Origin: Emiliania huxleyi CCMP1516
Lineage: Eukaryota; Haptophyta; Isochrysidales; Noelaerhabdaceae
Assembly (NCBI RefSeq): GCF_000372725.1
Contig: NW_005201287.1
Location: 922,272 to 986,271 of the forward strand
Length of the DNA: 64,000 nucleotides
Reading direction: 5' to 3'
In this document: one piece after another, positions 21,613 through 30,571 of the stretch
How positions within the stretch are numbered: the stretch's first letter is position 1
Layout: the number at the start of each line of letters is the position of its first letter
Program-made: the position numbers and the translations under genes
The notes under the pieces: generated by a model
What the model was told of the DNA's origin: nothing
Seen by the model: only the letters and a program-made list of their open reading frames with translations
The model's database searches: none

Positions 21613-21914
21613 CATATGAGTGAGTGTGTGAGACTGTGTGAGAGAACAAGAGAGAGAGCTGTGTCGGCCTGTGCGGCCGACCGTGCGTGGTGACTGGTGT
21701 GGTCTAGTCGTGGTGTGTGCGGTGGGCTCGACGAGCTGTGTGGCGCACCGCGCGAGCCGTACGCGGTATCTTGTATTATATGTAGGTGAATCCTACACCT
21801 ACGCTCAGTACTCTCTCTAGATGCACCGCAATATTAGATACGGTTATTACCGATCTCGCATGGTGGGCAGCATGCACCGTGTACTACAACTCTCCAAGAA
21901 GAAGAAAAAGGGCC
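21613..21914. other. convergent intergenic interval, nothing recognised
   Basis: About 300 bp between the stop of the nucleoside hydrolase-like gene and the stop of the - strand mRNA triphosphatase. It contains short TG/GA-rich runs (GTGAGTGTGTGAGACTGTGT) but no gene. Confidence 0.4.
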
Positions 21915-23099
21915 TCACTGCCCGCCCACGACGAGCGCCGCCGTCGGGACGCGGCCGCGCAGGTAGAAGAGTGGGTAGGCCTTTGCGCCGAGCGTGCACG
22001 GCAGATTGGTGATGACTGCCTGCGGCGCCGCCCCCTCCTCGGCGTGCGAGTAGACCCACGGCACCGTCGCGGCCAGCTCGGCGGGCAGCATGCCGTTGAA
22101 GGGCGGCGGGTGCCCCTGCGTCGAGACGGCGAGCTTCACCTCGCTCCCGTCCCGGAGCCGGACCGGCGTCCCCTCCTCGACGCCGCCGCCGCGCTGCCGC
22201 TTGGCGGCCGGCCCTCCGCCTCTCGCCGCGTCGAGCAGCAGCCGGAGCAGGTCGGCGACCTTCATCAGCAGCGAGTCGGCGAGGTAGTCGGCGCCGGGCA
22301 CCTGCGGGACACGTCCGTGACATGTCCGGGACGCGTGAGGGGCATGTCCTGGAGACGGAGAGGGGGGGGCGTCGCTCGCCCCCTCCGCGAGCCGCTGGCC
22401 GCAAAACTCGAGCTCGATCTCGTGCTGCACGGGCGCGAGCCGCGCCGCCTGCGCGAGGGAGGCGAGTGGAGGGGCGGTCGTCAAGGGGCTGAATCGCGGC
22501 GCGGGGAGCCGAGGCGGCGCGGGGAGCCGAGGCGGGTGTGCGGCGGCGGCTGCGAGGAGCGGCGAGCCCGGTCCGGCCGCCTGCTCGGTCGGCCCCTGGT
22601 TGACTCGCGTGAGCTCAAAGGCGAACATGCCCTTGTGCACAAAGCTGACGCGCCGCTTCCGGCGCCAGAGCACCACGTCCGAGTCGTCGCGCGGCGCCTC
22701 AAACTCGGAGGAGATGGCGAAGCGGACCGCGTGCCTGCACTGGGCGGTCGCCTGCACGAGAAGCGGCTGCACCGACTTGCCCTTGCGCAAAAAGGTGCGC
22801 TGCTGGGTGGCCACGTCGATCGTCTCGCGCACGCCCGTCGCGTGCATCAAGTCGATCGTCTCGTGCTCAGCCGGTGTGTTGGACCAGCCCCGGTTGCGCC
22901 AGAGCGAGGCCATCACAGCCTCGAAGCCCGCCTGGTCCACGTCCTTGACGCGCGCCTCGACCTCCATCCTCGGGTCGCGGCGGTGCTGCTCGAACCACTG
23001 CAGCAGCACGTGGCGGGCCTCGCGGGCGAGGTACTCCATGTCTGTGCGAGCGTAAGCGCGGAAAGAGAAGAAAATTAAAGCGCCATGAGCTGGGTCCAT
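21915..23099 (-). CDS. mRNA 5'-triphosphatase (Cet1-type tunnel metalloenzyme, capping)
   Basis: Removes the gamma phosphate of nascent mRNA in cap formation. Family signatures are the paired glutamates of the tunnel fold, MEVEARVK near the N-terminus and HEIELEF after the middle, plus the basic strand LWRRKRRVSFVHKG and FELTRVNQG. Probable exons: 22581-23099, 22380-22448 and 21915-22301. Both introns (132 and 78 nt, GC-AG) are multiples of three and open, so reading straight through also gives one frame; 324 residues if spliced. The first intron would otherwise insert an Ala/Pro run. Two starts are possible, 23099 or 23039 (MEYLAREARHV). No guanylyltransferase domain is fused. The fungal/protist metal-dependent type differs from the cysteine phosphatase type of animals and plants. 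Confidence 0.75.
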   Translation of the reverse strand: MDPAHGALIFFSFRAYARTDMEYLAREARHVLLQWFEQHRRDPRMEVEARVKDVDQAGFEAVMASLWRNRGWSNTPAEHETIDLMHATGVRETIDVATQQRTFLRKGKSVQPLLVQATAQCRHAVRFAISSEFEAPRDDSDVVLWRRKRRVSFVHKGMFAFELTRVNQGPTEQAAGPGSPLLAAAAAHPPRLPAPPRLPAPRFSPLTTAPPLASLAQAARLAPVQHEIELEFCGQRLAEGASDAPPSPSPGHAPHASRTCHGRVPQVPGADYLADSLLMKVADLLRLLLDAARGGGPAAKRQRGGGVEEGTPVRLRDGSEVKLAVSTQGHPPPFNGMLPAELAATVPWVYSHAEEGAAPQAVITNLPCTLGAKAYPLFYLRGRVPTAALVVGGQ

Positions 23100-23164
23100 T
23101 GAACAGGCGAACTTTTTGTTTTTTACCCCAGCTGGCCCGCTTTTTGTTCTTCTGTGGCCCTCAG

Positions 23165-24073
23165 CATGTACGAGCCAACCACACAGCGCTGGAGTCGCTC
23201 GCCGCGGCCCTCACAGCCCTTGCTGTTGGTGGCTACTGGGGCTGGAGGTACCTCGTAGACGCGCTCGGCCTGACTAGCGGCTGGGCGCACGCGACGCTGG
23301 CCGGATATACCGCGGCACGACGCGATGCTTTCCCATCGTGCTGGTTGCTGCCTCCATGGTTGGCACGATGGCCGCCGGCCGGCTTGCTGCTGCTGCTGCT
23401 GCAGGCATGGCAGCGAGCAGACGCGGCTGCTCCACCCACCCCTGCGACACGGAGGGGGGAGCCCCTCGACAGGAGCCACAGGGGCCGTACCCTTGCGCTG
23501 TGCTGCAGACCGCGCACCCGGAAGCGCTTCTTGAGGATGCACAAGGCCACCCCACGCACACCGTGCACGTGGGACGGCCGAGTCTAGACTTGCTGGTCCG
23601 GGCAGCGGCGGCGCAAGCCGAGACGCGCCATTTGGCGGTGGCGGCGTGCGGACCGGCCGTGCTGGTAAGGCTACCGGTACCTGCGCTCGCAGTACCCGCC
23701 GTCGTCGCCCGCTCACCCGTTTCACCGCAACGAGTTTTCGCTGCCCGGCTCGTCACGCCGCATGTCCTCCGGCCCCTTCGTTCGCCACATAAAAGAGCTC
23801 GAGGCGCGCTGCCGAGGCGAGCCGCGCCGCGGGCCAGCCTTCTCCTGGTTTGACGATGACTCTGACCTCCTCGCGTCAGCCAAGGCGCGGCACCTGCAGT
23901 ACCATCGCCGCACTGGCCCTGGTGTGGCAGGCGAGGGGGAGGAGGAGGAGGAGGAGGAGGAGGAGATGCAGGCGGCGCTGCGTGCCTCACGCCTGGCGGA
24001 GGCTGACGAGCGTGCCGCACACGAGGCGGCGGATTTGGATGCGGCACTCGAGTTGTCCCGACAGGTGTATTGA
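23165..24073 (+). CDS. uncertain gene: reductase NAD-binding-like segment and UIM-like tail
   Basis: Coding-like but I cannot splice it with certainty. Segments in order: QPLLLVATGAGG (nucleotide-binding-like, 23226 region), then in another frame HTVHVGRPSLDLLVR and AVAACGPAVLV, which resemble the end of the ferric reductase/NADPH oxidase NAD-binding domain. Next comes HPFHRNEFSLPG and, from 23762, MSSGPFVRHIKELEARCRG with an acidic run and two UIM-like helices (EEMQAALRASRLAEADE, DLDAALELSRQVY) before the stop at 24073. Intron borders are likely near 23246, 23403 and 23660. The FAD domain is absent, so this is either a truncated reductase or two adjacent genes. Its start faces the mRNA triphosphatase start across about 65 bp. 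Confidence 0.3.
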
Positions 24074-24171
24074 GAAGTGTCATGTGTGCAGCGTGTGGTC
24101 TGCCTTTACTCCAGTACGTGGTCGGAATTGGTCAGACCTCGCAGCATGAAGAGTAGCATGAAAGCACACGA

Positions 24172-25353
24172 CTAACCCTGACCGGTACCTCCAAAACCAA
24201 ATGTGCTCCCCGCCGATGAGCCCCACAATCCCGGCACGTAGGCGGTGGCGGCGCGAAACTCGTCGATGCGCGGCGCGCAGAGCACGCGCGCGCCCACGCG
24301 CTCCTCGAGCGCGGCGAGGTCGCACAGCAGCCGCACGGCGCCCGCGCGGTACACTGCCGCGTCGACGGCCGTCATCGCGTCAAGGCGTCGCAGCGTGCTG
24401 GCGGGGAGCTCGGACAGCCGGAGCCGGCGCTGCTTGTGCTGGCCCGGGTTGCTGATGTGCGCCCGCTTCGACCCGCCGCCGGGACCGCCCTCGCCCCCCT
24501 CTCCTGGCTCACGCCCGCTGGCCGCTCGACTGGAGACGGAGCCGGACAGAGGCGACCACGCCGCGCCGGCCGCACCCTGGCCGGCGGCGCAGAGGCAGCG
24601 GGGCGGGAGGGCGCCCTTGAGGCGGTACTCTGCGAGGCAGAGCGACTCGTCGAGCAGCTCGAGCAGCCCGATGAAGTCGGCGCTGTGCACCGCCGCCACC
24701 GCGGCACCTCGCGGAGGCGTCGCGTCGGCGGCGCGGCCTCCGGCGTGGTGCGCGCAGGGTGCGCTGCAGGTGCGGACGTAGTCGGCGTTCCACTGCGGGT
24801 CGGAGCAAGTGAGCGTGCGCGCGACCATGTTGAGCGGGTTGTACCCCCAAAAGTCCCCGTGTGCCGGCGCCCAGCCCTCGCCAAAGTGAGCCGCCCAGAG
24901 GCCGATCCCTTCTGCCAGCCCGCCGGTGCCGTTGCCCCAAGGGTAGCCCGCCGCCCGCCGCCGCGCGACCCTGCCCGAGTGGGCCCCGTGCAGATACATG
25001 GACAGCACGTGCGCGCGAGGGTGGCGCAAAAAGACGATGTTGATGCGCGACGGGTGCACAAACGGAGGGTAGCACTGCTCCGCGCCGCCGACCGGCGCCC
25101 TGAGCTTCTGCAGCTCGGCGCGGACGGAGCGTCCGCCCGTCTTTGCGATGTGCGTCATGTGCAACACCCGAGTAGAGTTCACCCACGAGCTGAGCCTTCC
25201 GCTGCCGCTGCGCTCGCCGCGGCCAGCACCGGTCGACTCTGCATACGCGAGGATATTTGGGTGCGCCGGCGCCCGGCGCGGCGCAACCTCGCGGTGGTGC
25301 GCAGCGAAGGCTTGCAGGTCCTCGCATGCGGCTGCCCACTGCATCAGGCACAC
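24172..25353 (-). CDS. sulfotransferase family protein
   Basis: PAPS-dependent sulfotransferase-like protein, 393 residues in one open frame. The 5'-phosphosulfate-binding loop is HIAKTGGRSV (residues 68-77) and the 3'-phosphate-binding segment is VFLRHPRAHVLSMYLHG (107-123), in the order and spacing of Golgi carbohydrate sulfotransferases. A glycine-rich, basic insertion (about 280-315) and a C-terminal helical region follow. The N-terminus lacks a clear signal anchor. A splice acceptor-like CTGACTAACGCAG lies just upstream of the ATG at 25353, so a 5' exon is probably missing. Likely role: sulfation of surface or scale polysaccharide in the Golgi (inference). Confidence 0.7.
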   Translation of the reverse strand: MCLMQWAAACEDLQAFAAHHREVAPRRAPAHPNILAYAESTGAGRGERSGSGRLSSWVNSTRVLHMTHIAKTGGRSVRAELQKLRAPVGGAEQCYPPFVHPSRINIVFLRHPRAHVLSMYLHGAHSGRVARRRAAGYPWGNGTGGLAEGIGLWAAHFGEGWAPAHGDFWGYNPLNMVARTLTCSDPQWNADYVRTCSAPCAHHAGGRAADATPPRGAAVAAVHSADFIGLLELLDESLCLAEYRLKGALPPRCLCAAGQGAAGAAWSPLSGSVSSRAASGREPGEGGEGGPGGGSKRAHISNPGQHKQRRLRLSELPASTLRRLDAMTAVDAAVYRAGAVRLLCDLAALEERVGARVLCAPRIDEFRAATAYVPGLWGSSAGSTFGFGGTGQG

Positions 25354-25430
25354 CCACTGCGTTAGTCAGGTGTTCAAGAGCGTGTTGCCTCGCTGAAAAG
25401 AATTTTACTGGAATTTGAGAGCAAGGCTCT

Positions 25431-27785
25431 CCTTAGAGCCAGTTTTTGCCACTTCGGTTAGCTCTTGTGGGTCCGATATCGAGACCCAAATATCTGACCC
25501 CGGAAATAGAGGCCATGAGAGCAGTTTTTGCCAATGCTTCGCCTTCGGGGTCTCTAATAAAGCCTGCGCCCGACGGGGCAATCCAAGCGCAGGCCCCGCA
25601 CGCGGCCCTGCTGCCATCCCGTCGGCTGAAATCGACCAGGCCCATCGCCGTGGGCCGAACGACGCACCGGCCGATTGTTTGAGCAATGGCCTGTGCTGCG
25701 GCCATCTCGGACGTTCAAGCGGCGCCAGCCAGCGGCTCGGCCGCGCATCCTTCACACACGCCGCCACGACCGGGATGAGAGGGCCCGGTGTCGAGCCCTG
25801 GTGCGAGCTTCATGTGAGGGGCGGCTGTGGCCACAGCAGGTCCACCAGATGGATCTCAAAAGCTTGCCGTCGGCGTGCTGTCGTGGCGGTGCCCGACACG
25901 CATTGAGAGGAGCCGAGAAAAGCAGCGGGTGTGGGGCTTCCACGGCTGCCAAGTGGTGGTCCATGACCATTCTGAGCAGGGCTGTGCTTTGGTGGGGCTG
26001 TGCTTGAGCATGTGTGAACTGGGAGTGCGTGCCGGCGGTGTCTGTGGGTGAAACAGGCGTGTGTGAGGCTGCAAGAGCCGTGGTATGAGCCAGAGTGAGC
26101 TTCATCACCCAAAGTAAGGACGGTGATAGAGATTCCGAGATCCTACAGAGGGAAGAGAATGGTGAAGACGAGGCGCAAACGAGAGGGCAGACGCGAGAGA
26201 AGGTGAGCAAAGGAAAAAACGCTTAGTGGCAGATGCATACCCGGAGACAAGGTCATACGCGGACTCTCCAGCCTCTCGGCTCACCACCTCGCCTTCTCTG
26301 TTGCTCTCCAGGCCCAGGCCCATCCGTAGCAAGCCTGAGGTGTCTGAAACCACACTTATCTTGGGTCTTCAAGCCCACACCGGCTCGTGATGCCACGGAG
26401 AGGGCTCGAGATTGTCCCCGGTAGACCCCATCCGAGGCGATTGCGAGGGCATTACGGAGGTCATTATCGGCGCCAACGACCGCGATATGTCCCGTCCCGC
26501 AGCCCTCATGCACCAGGGTCATGGGTGCAGTCATAATATGTAGGCCTTCTCTCCCACAGTTTTGAGCAATAGCCGCAAACAACGCTTTTTGGCACTTGCA
26601 TCGTGACAAGGTCACCCGCGGACTCTCCAGCCTCTCAGCTCACCACCTCGCCTTCTCTGTTGCTCTCCAGGCCCAGGCCTATCAGTAGCAGGCCTGAGGT
26701 GTCTGAAACCGCACTCAACTCGGGTCTTCAAGCCCACACCGGCTCGTGGTGCCAAGGAGAGGGCTCGAGATTGTCCCCGGTAGACCCCATCCGAGGCGAT
26801 TGCGAGGGCTTTCCGGAGGTTATCATCGGCGCCAACGACCGCGATACGTCCCGTCCCGCAGCCCTCATGCACCAGAGTCATGGGTACAGTCATAATATGT
26901 AGGCCTTCTCTCCCACAGTTTTGAGCAATAGCCGCAAACAACGCTTTTTGGCACTTGCATCTCGTGTGAACACGCACACCGGCCATGCCGACGAAGCGGC
27001 TTCCCAGCTCGCCAGCTCGCCTTCTCTGTCGCTCTCCTGGCCCAGGCCCATCAGGATCAACCCTGGGCTGTCCCAGACCGTCCTTACTTTGGGTGATGAA
27101 GCTCACTCTGGCTCATACCACGGCTCTTGCAGCCTCACACACGCCTGTTTCACCCACAGACACCGCCGGCACGCACTCCCAGTTCACACATGCTCAAGCA
27201 CAGCCCCACCAAAGCACAGCCCTGCTCAGAATGGTCATGGACCACCACTTGGCGACCCAGGTAGCCTCTGGCTCGCCACTGCACTCGGCTCCTCTGCAGC
27301 GGTCTCGGGCTCTCCCCACGACAGCACGCCGACGGCAGCTTTGACGTCCATCTGGTGAACCTGCTGTGGCCACAGCCGCCCCTCACATGAAGCTCGCACC
27401 AGGGCTCGACACCGGGCCCGCTCATCCCGGTCGTGGCGGCGTGTGTGAAGGATGCGCGGCCGAGCCGCTGGCTGGCGCCGCTTGAACGTCCGAGATGGCC
27501 GCAGCACAGGCCACGCGTCGCGCCGCCGGCCAAGCCCAGCCTCTCGGCGGACCCCGGCCGTGCCAGAGGCAGCCCAGGTGGCGCGTGGAGCCGCGGCTCG
27601 GCGCTGGGAGCGCGCACGGACAAATGTGAGACGCAGCGCGACCCTAAGGAAAATTAGGCGCGGGCGCCGGGCAACGCAGTGGCAAGCAAACCTTTGATTT
27701 TGAAGCAAGGTCTGATATTTGGGTCTCGGATTTCAAGATTAGAGACCCCTGGAGAGCTAACGAAGTGGCAAAAACAGGCTCTTAA
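25431..27785. mobile_element. large foldback (palindromic) transposon-like element, about 2.35 kb
   Basis: Outer inverted repeats share TTTTTGCCACTTCG and GAGACCCAAATATC.GACC on both sides (25452-25500 and the complement of about 27705-27775). Inner arms of about 430 bp, 25689-26115 and 27081-27513, are inverted copies at high identity, differing by a few indels. Between them lie two direct repeats of about 357 bp (26246-26603 and 26604-26960) and a third partial copy. The direct repeats are open on the - strand (MTLVHEGCGTG, GVYRGQSRAL), with conservative differences. No transposase is recognised and I could not define a target duplication. Element borders are approximate. Confidence 0.7.
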
Positions 27786-28945
27786 AATCCCTGTGTGGTG
27801 GCGGCGTGCCGTCCTCCCATCCCTCCCTTGGGTTGTCTGTTTTCTTTCTTTCTTTTAGCAAGGCAGACGGCAGCGGCGTCTCAGAACGAGGCCGAGGAGA
27901 GCGATGAGTCAGAGGATGAAACAGCAGGGGAGAGAACGCTGAGGGAGGGTGTAGAGGATGTAGAGTGTAGAGCGCTGTAGAGCTGTAGAGATGTAGAGCG
28001 CTGGAGAGCGCTGTAGAGCTGTAGAGCTCTACATCCGGCGCGTGACGTTGTGAGTCGCCTGTAGAGCGATGTAGAGCGCGATTTTGCTGTAGAGTTTGTT
28101 GTAGACTCTACAGCCAAACCGCCGGGAAGGCAGTGACTCAAAGAGGTCGAGCCGCGCTAATGGGGTGTCTCCGAGCTTACTGGAGCTCTGATGGACAGCC
28201 CTGACTATCCCTGACACACAGAGAGTCACTCTGACGGCACACAACACCCTATGACTGCGTCATGACCAGCCTGCCATGCGTCGCCAGTGCCGCATTCGTC
28301 GCTGTGCTTCTTTAGCAGGCGGTGGACTGTCGGCTGCGAGGACGGTCGCATTTGCGCGAGGCGAGGCGAGCATTCAGACGCGTTGCATGCGCCATGACTC
28401 GCGCCAGCGCGTGCGGGAGCTCCTGGCTGAGCGTTGAGTCCAGGCGAGTTGCGCTGGCCACTATCGCTACGCCGAGCCGAGCTGACGCGCCGAGGCGCCG
28501 GCCAGTCGCAGCCGTGAGGCATGCCACAGCAGCAGAGGCACCTCCCACCCATTGGGCGGGCAGACAGAAGGCTAGGGCAGCACTGGCAAGTGCAACGCGC
28601 CTCATGTCGGAGAGCGACCGTGCCTCGTTCGCCGCTTATGATGTAGAGTTTGTTGTAGAGATTTCACGTTGTAGAGCGCCTCTACATCGCTCTACAGGCG
28701 ACTCACATCGTCACGCGGCGGATGTAGAGCTCTACAGCTCTACAGCGCTCTCCAGCTCTACAGCTCTACAGCGCTCTACACTCTACATCCTCTACACCCT
28801 CCCTCAGAGAGAACGAGGACGAGAGTGAGAAGAACGAGAGGTGGCATGAAGGTCGCTGCGAGAATTGGTGAGAAACTGCGAACAGAGATAGGAAGAGGTT
28901 GACGCCCGAGGGTGGGCGACGGCTAGCACCACACCCCTCTCCTTA
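27786..28945 (+). repeat. dispersed repeat with coding-like exon, copy 2, interrupted by a foldback element
   Basis: Begins AAAATCCCTGTGTGGTGG, has a pyrimidine run ending CTTTCTTTCTTTTAG (acceptor-like), then an open frame ASQNEAEESDESEDETAGER. Across the inserted element (27939-28807) it continues as RTRGGMKVAARIGEKLRTEI with a stop near 28902. Copy 1 at 690-1000 matches both flanks. A truncated copy of the left block is at about 61536-61600. The encoded peptide family is not recognised. Confidence 0.6.
27939..28807. mobile_element. non-autonomous foldback element with 8-bp target duplication (hAT-like)
   Basis: The 869-bp element starts CTGAGGGAGGGTGTAGAGGA and ends with the exact complement. 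Arms of about 170 bp, built of GTAGAGC-type repeats, are inverted copies (27939-28110 and 28636-28807). Both sides are flanked by AGAGAACG (27931-27938 and 28808-28815). Removing the element restores a continuous match to the repeat copy at 690-1000. An 8-bp duplication is typical of hAT elements (also P and Merlin). The 500-bp interior has no recognisable gene. Confidence 0.85.
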
Positions 28946-29274
28946 AGGTTCCCCGGGCCACTTTCGGGGGGCAAACCCTGCCCGGCCCCTAGAACCCCAG
29001 GTAAGGCCCAGGTGTGGCCTAGGGCATCAGAAGGGACCAAGAGGAGTCCAGTCTGAGCCATAGAGCCCATGTCTTTGCCCCCGAAGGTCGCGTTCAAATG
29101 CCCGGAACGGCCGTCTCAGTGGTGTCCGGCCGGCGCGATCACCGAGCTGTGACGCTCAGGGAAGCCTGATGAGGTGCTGGTTTCTTTGGCCAGGGCTGGC
29201 CTACGGCCCGTGCTGGATCAGCTGAGCAAGGTTTGGGGAGAATCCTATAGTAGGATCTTCAGATATTTTGACGG
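28946..29274. other. intergenic, nothing recognised
   Basis: About 330 bp between the interrupted repeat and the proline-rich gene. It may contain a 5' exon of that gene that I cannot identify. Confidence 0.35.
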
Positions 29275-30201
29275 ATGACCAAAATCAGTCGTTCCTCTGT
29301 GCTCTTTGCAGCATGCCTCGATGAGCTGCGGCACGCGAGGGAGCAACAGCCTGCGCATGACGAGCCAGCACGACCTGAACAGGCAGCAAGGGTGGCTATC
29401 CCATCGCCAGCGGGGCCGCCCGCTGCAGCGCCAGCAAAGCAACCCACCGCGCCAGCGCAACCCACCGCCGCGCCAGCAAAGCAACCCATCGCCGCGCCAG
29501 CAAAGGCCGCATCGTCATCGAAGCCGCCGGTCGCCAAGCCAGCACCTGGAGGGACGGATTTGCCAAAGAGAGCCCCTCCGCCCCCTCCACCGCCACGGGG
29601 AGGGGAGGCGGCGAGCTCGGTGTCCGCTAAGGCAGCAACGTTTAAGGTCAAGAGCCCTCCGGAGAGAGCGCCACCGCCGCCCCCTCCGCGGCGCAAGAGT
29701 CTGCAGCCTCCCGCAGCGTCAAACGGTGCGCTCAAGCTTCTACAGACGCTTCCGCCGCCAATGGAGCGTGGCAAGCTCCCGCCGCGCAAATTCGGCAAAG
29801 CGGCTCCAACGGAGAGCCGGGACGAGGTGGCTGCAATTCTCGCGGCAGCAGCGGACGCGGCTAGCGCGGGCGAGTTCGAGCTCGGCTTGCGCGGCTTCTT
29901 GCGCGCGTTTGAGGTCACTCGCTCCGCGCCGCTGGTGCTCTCTGCGGCCAACATGCACCTCCAGCTTGGGGAGCTCAACGCTGCGCAGGGGCTATGCACG
30001 GCGCTGCGCGAGCAGGGGGCGGTGGGGCTGTCGGCAGAGCAACTCGCGATGCTCTCGAGCAAGGAGAGCGAGATCCAAACCGCGCAGAGGGTGGCGAAAA
30101 CCGGAGCCGCTACCGCAGGCTCCGGCCGAAGCGCAACGGCGTGGCAGCAGAAGCTACAACGCGCAAAATTGGACGCCGAGCGACGGCGGGGAGGGGCGTG
30201 A
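29275..30201 (+). CDS. proline/alanine-rich protein with TPR-like C-terminal region
   Basis: A 308-residue frame. After a short N-terminus comes an Ala/Pro/Lys-rich low-complexity region with repeated APAKQP units and polyproline tracts (PPPPPPPRGG, APPPPPPRRK), as in profilin- or SH3-binding linkers. Then a helical region (AGEFELGLRGFLRAFEVTRS, PLVLSAANMHLQLGELNAAQ) has TPR-like spacing. A splice acceptor-like CTCTTTGCAG lies inside the first 15 codons, so the listed ATG is doubtful and an upstream exon is likely. Function unknown; cytoskeletal or trafficking adaptor is only a guess. Confidence 0.5.
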   Translation: MTKISRSSVLFAACLDELRHAREQQPAHDEPARPEQAARVAIPSPAGPPAAAPAKQPTAPAQPTAAPAKQPIAAPAKAASSSKPPVAKPAPGGTDLPKRAPPPPPPPRGGEAASSVSAKAATFKVKSPPERAPPPPPPRRKSLQPPAASNGALKLLQTLPPPMERGKLPPRKFGKAAPTESRDEVAAILAAAADAASAGEFELGLRGFLRAFEVTRSAPLVLSAANMHLQLGELNAAQGLCTALREQGAVGLSAEQLAMLSSKESEIQTAQRVAKTGAATAGSGRSATAWQQKLQRAKLDAERRRGGA

Positions 30202-30571
30202 CCTCGCTGGACACGGCGCTGAGATATGTCACGATACACGAACGCTATGCTCTTGAGAAAAAACATGTCGAGTTACACACCCTGTGAACAGAGCAGAATA
30301 GACCAGTGTTCGAAAAGGTGGCGGACAGTCACGTCACCGACACACAAAGGGTACACACAGAACACGACACGTGTGCACAGTGAGTCACGCACATGCACAC
30401 ACACACAGGGTCAGAGAACACGCGACACGTGCAGGGGACTGCGGACTCGTCAAACTGCTCTCCATACACAATCACAAAGTCTATACATCGAGAGAGTAAG
30501 CTAAAAGTACATGTACATGTGTTAGGGGAGGATACAATGGTGGTTGCTTGCAGCGGCTTCTGTGCCCCTGC
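30202..30571. other. convergent intergenic interval
   Basis: About 370 bp of AC/TG-rich sequence between convergent genes. No gene seen. Confidence 0.4.
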
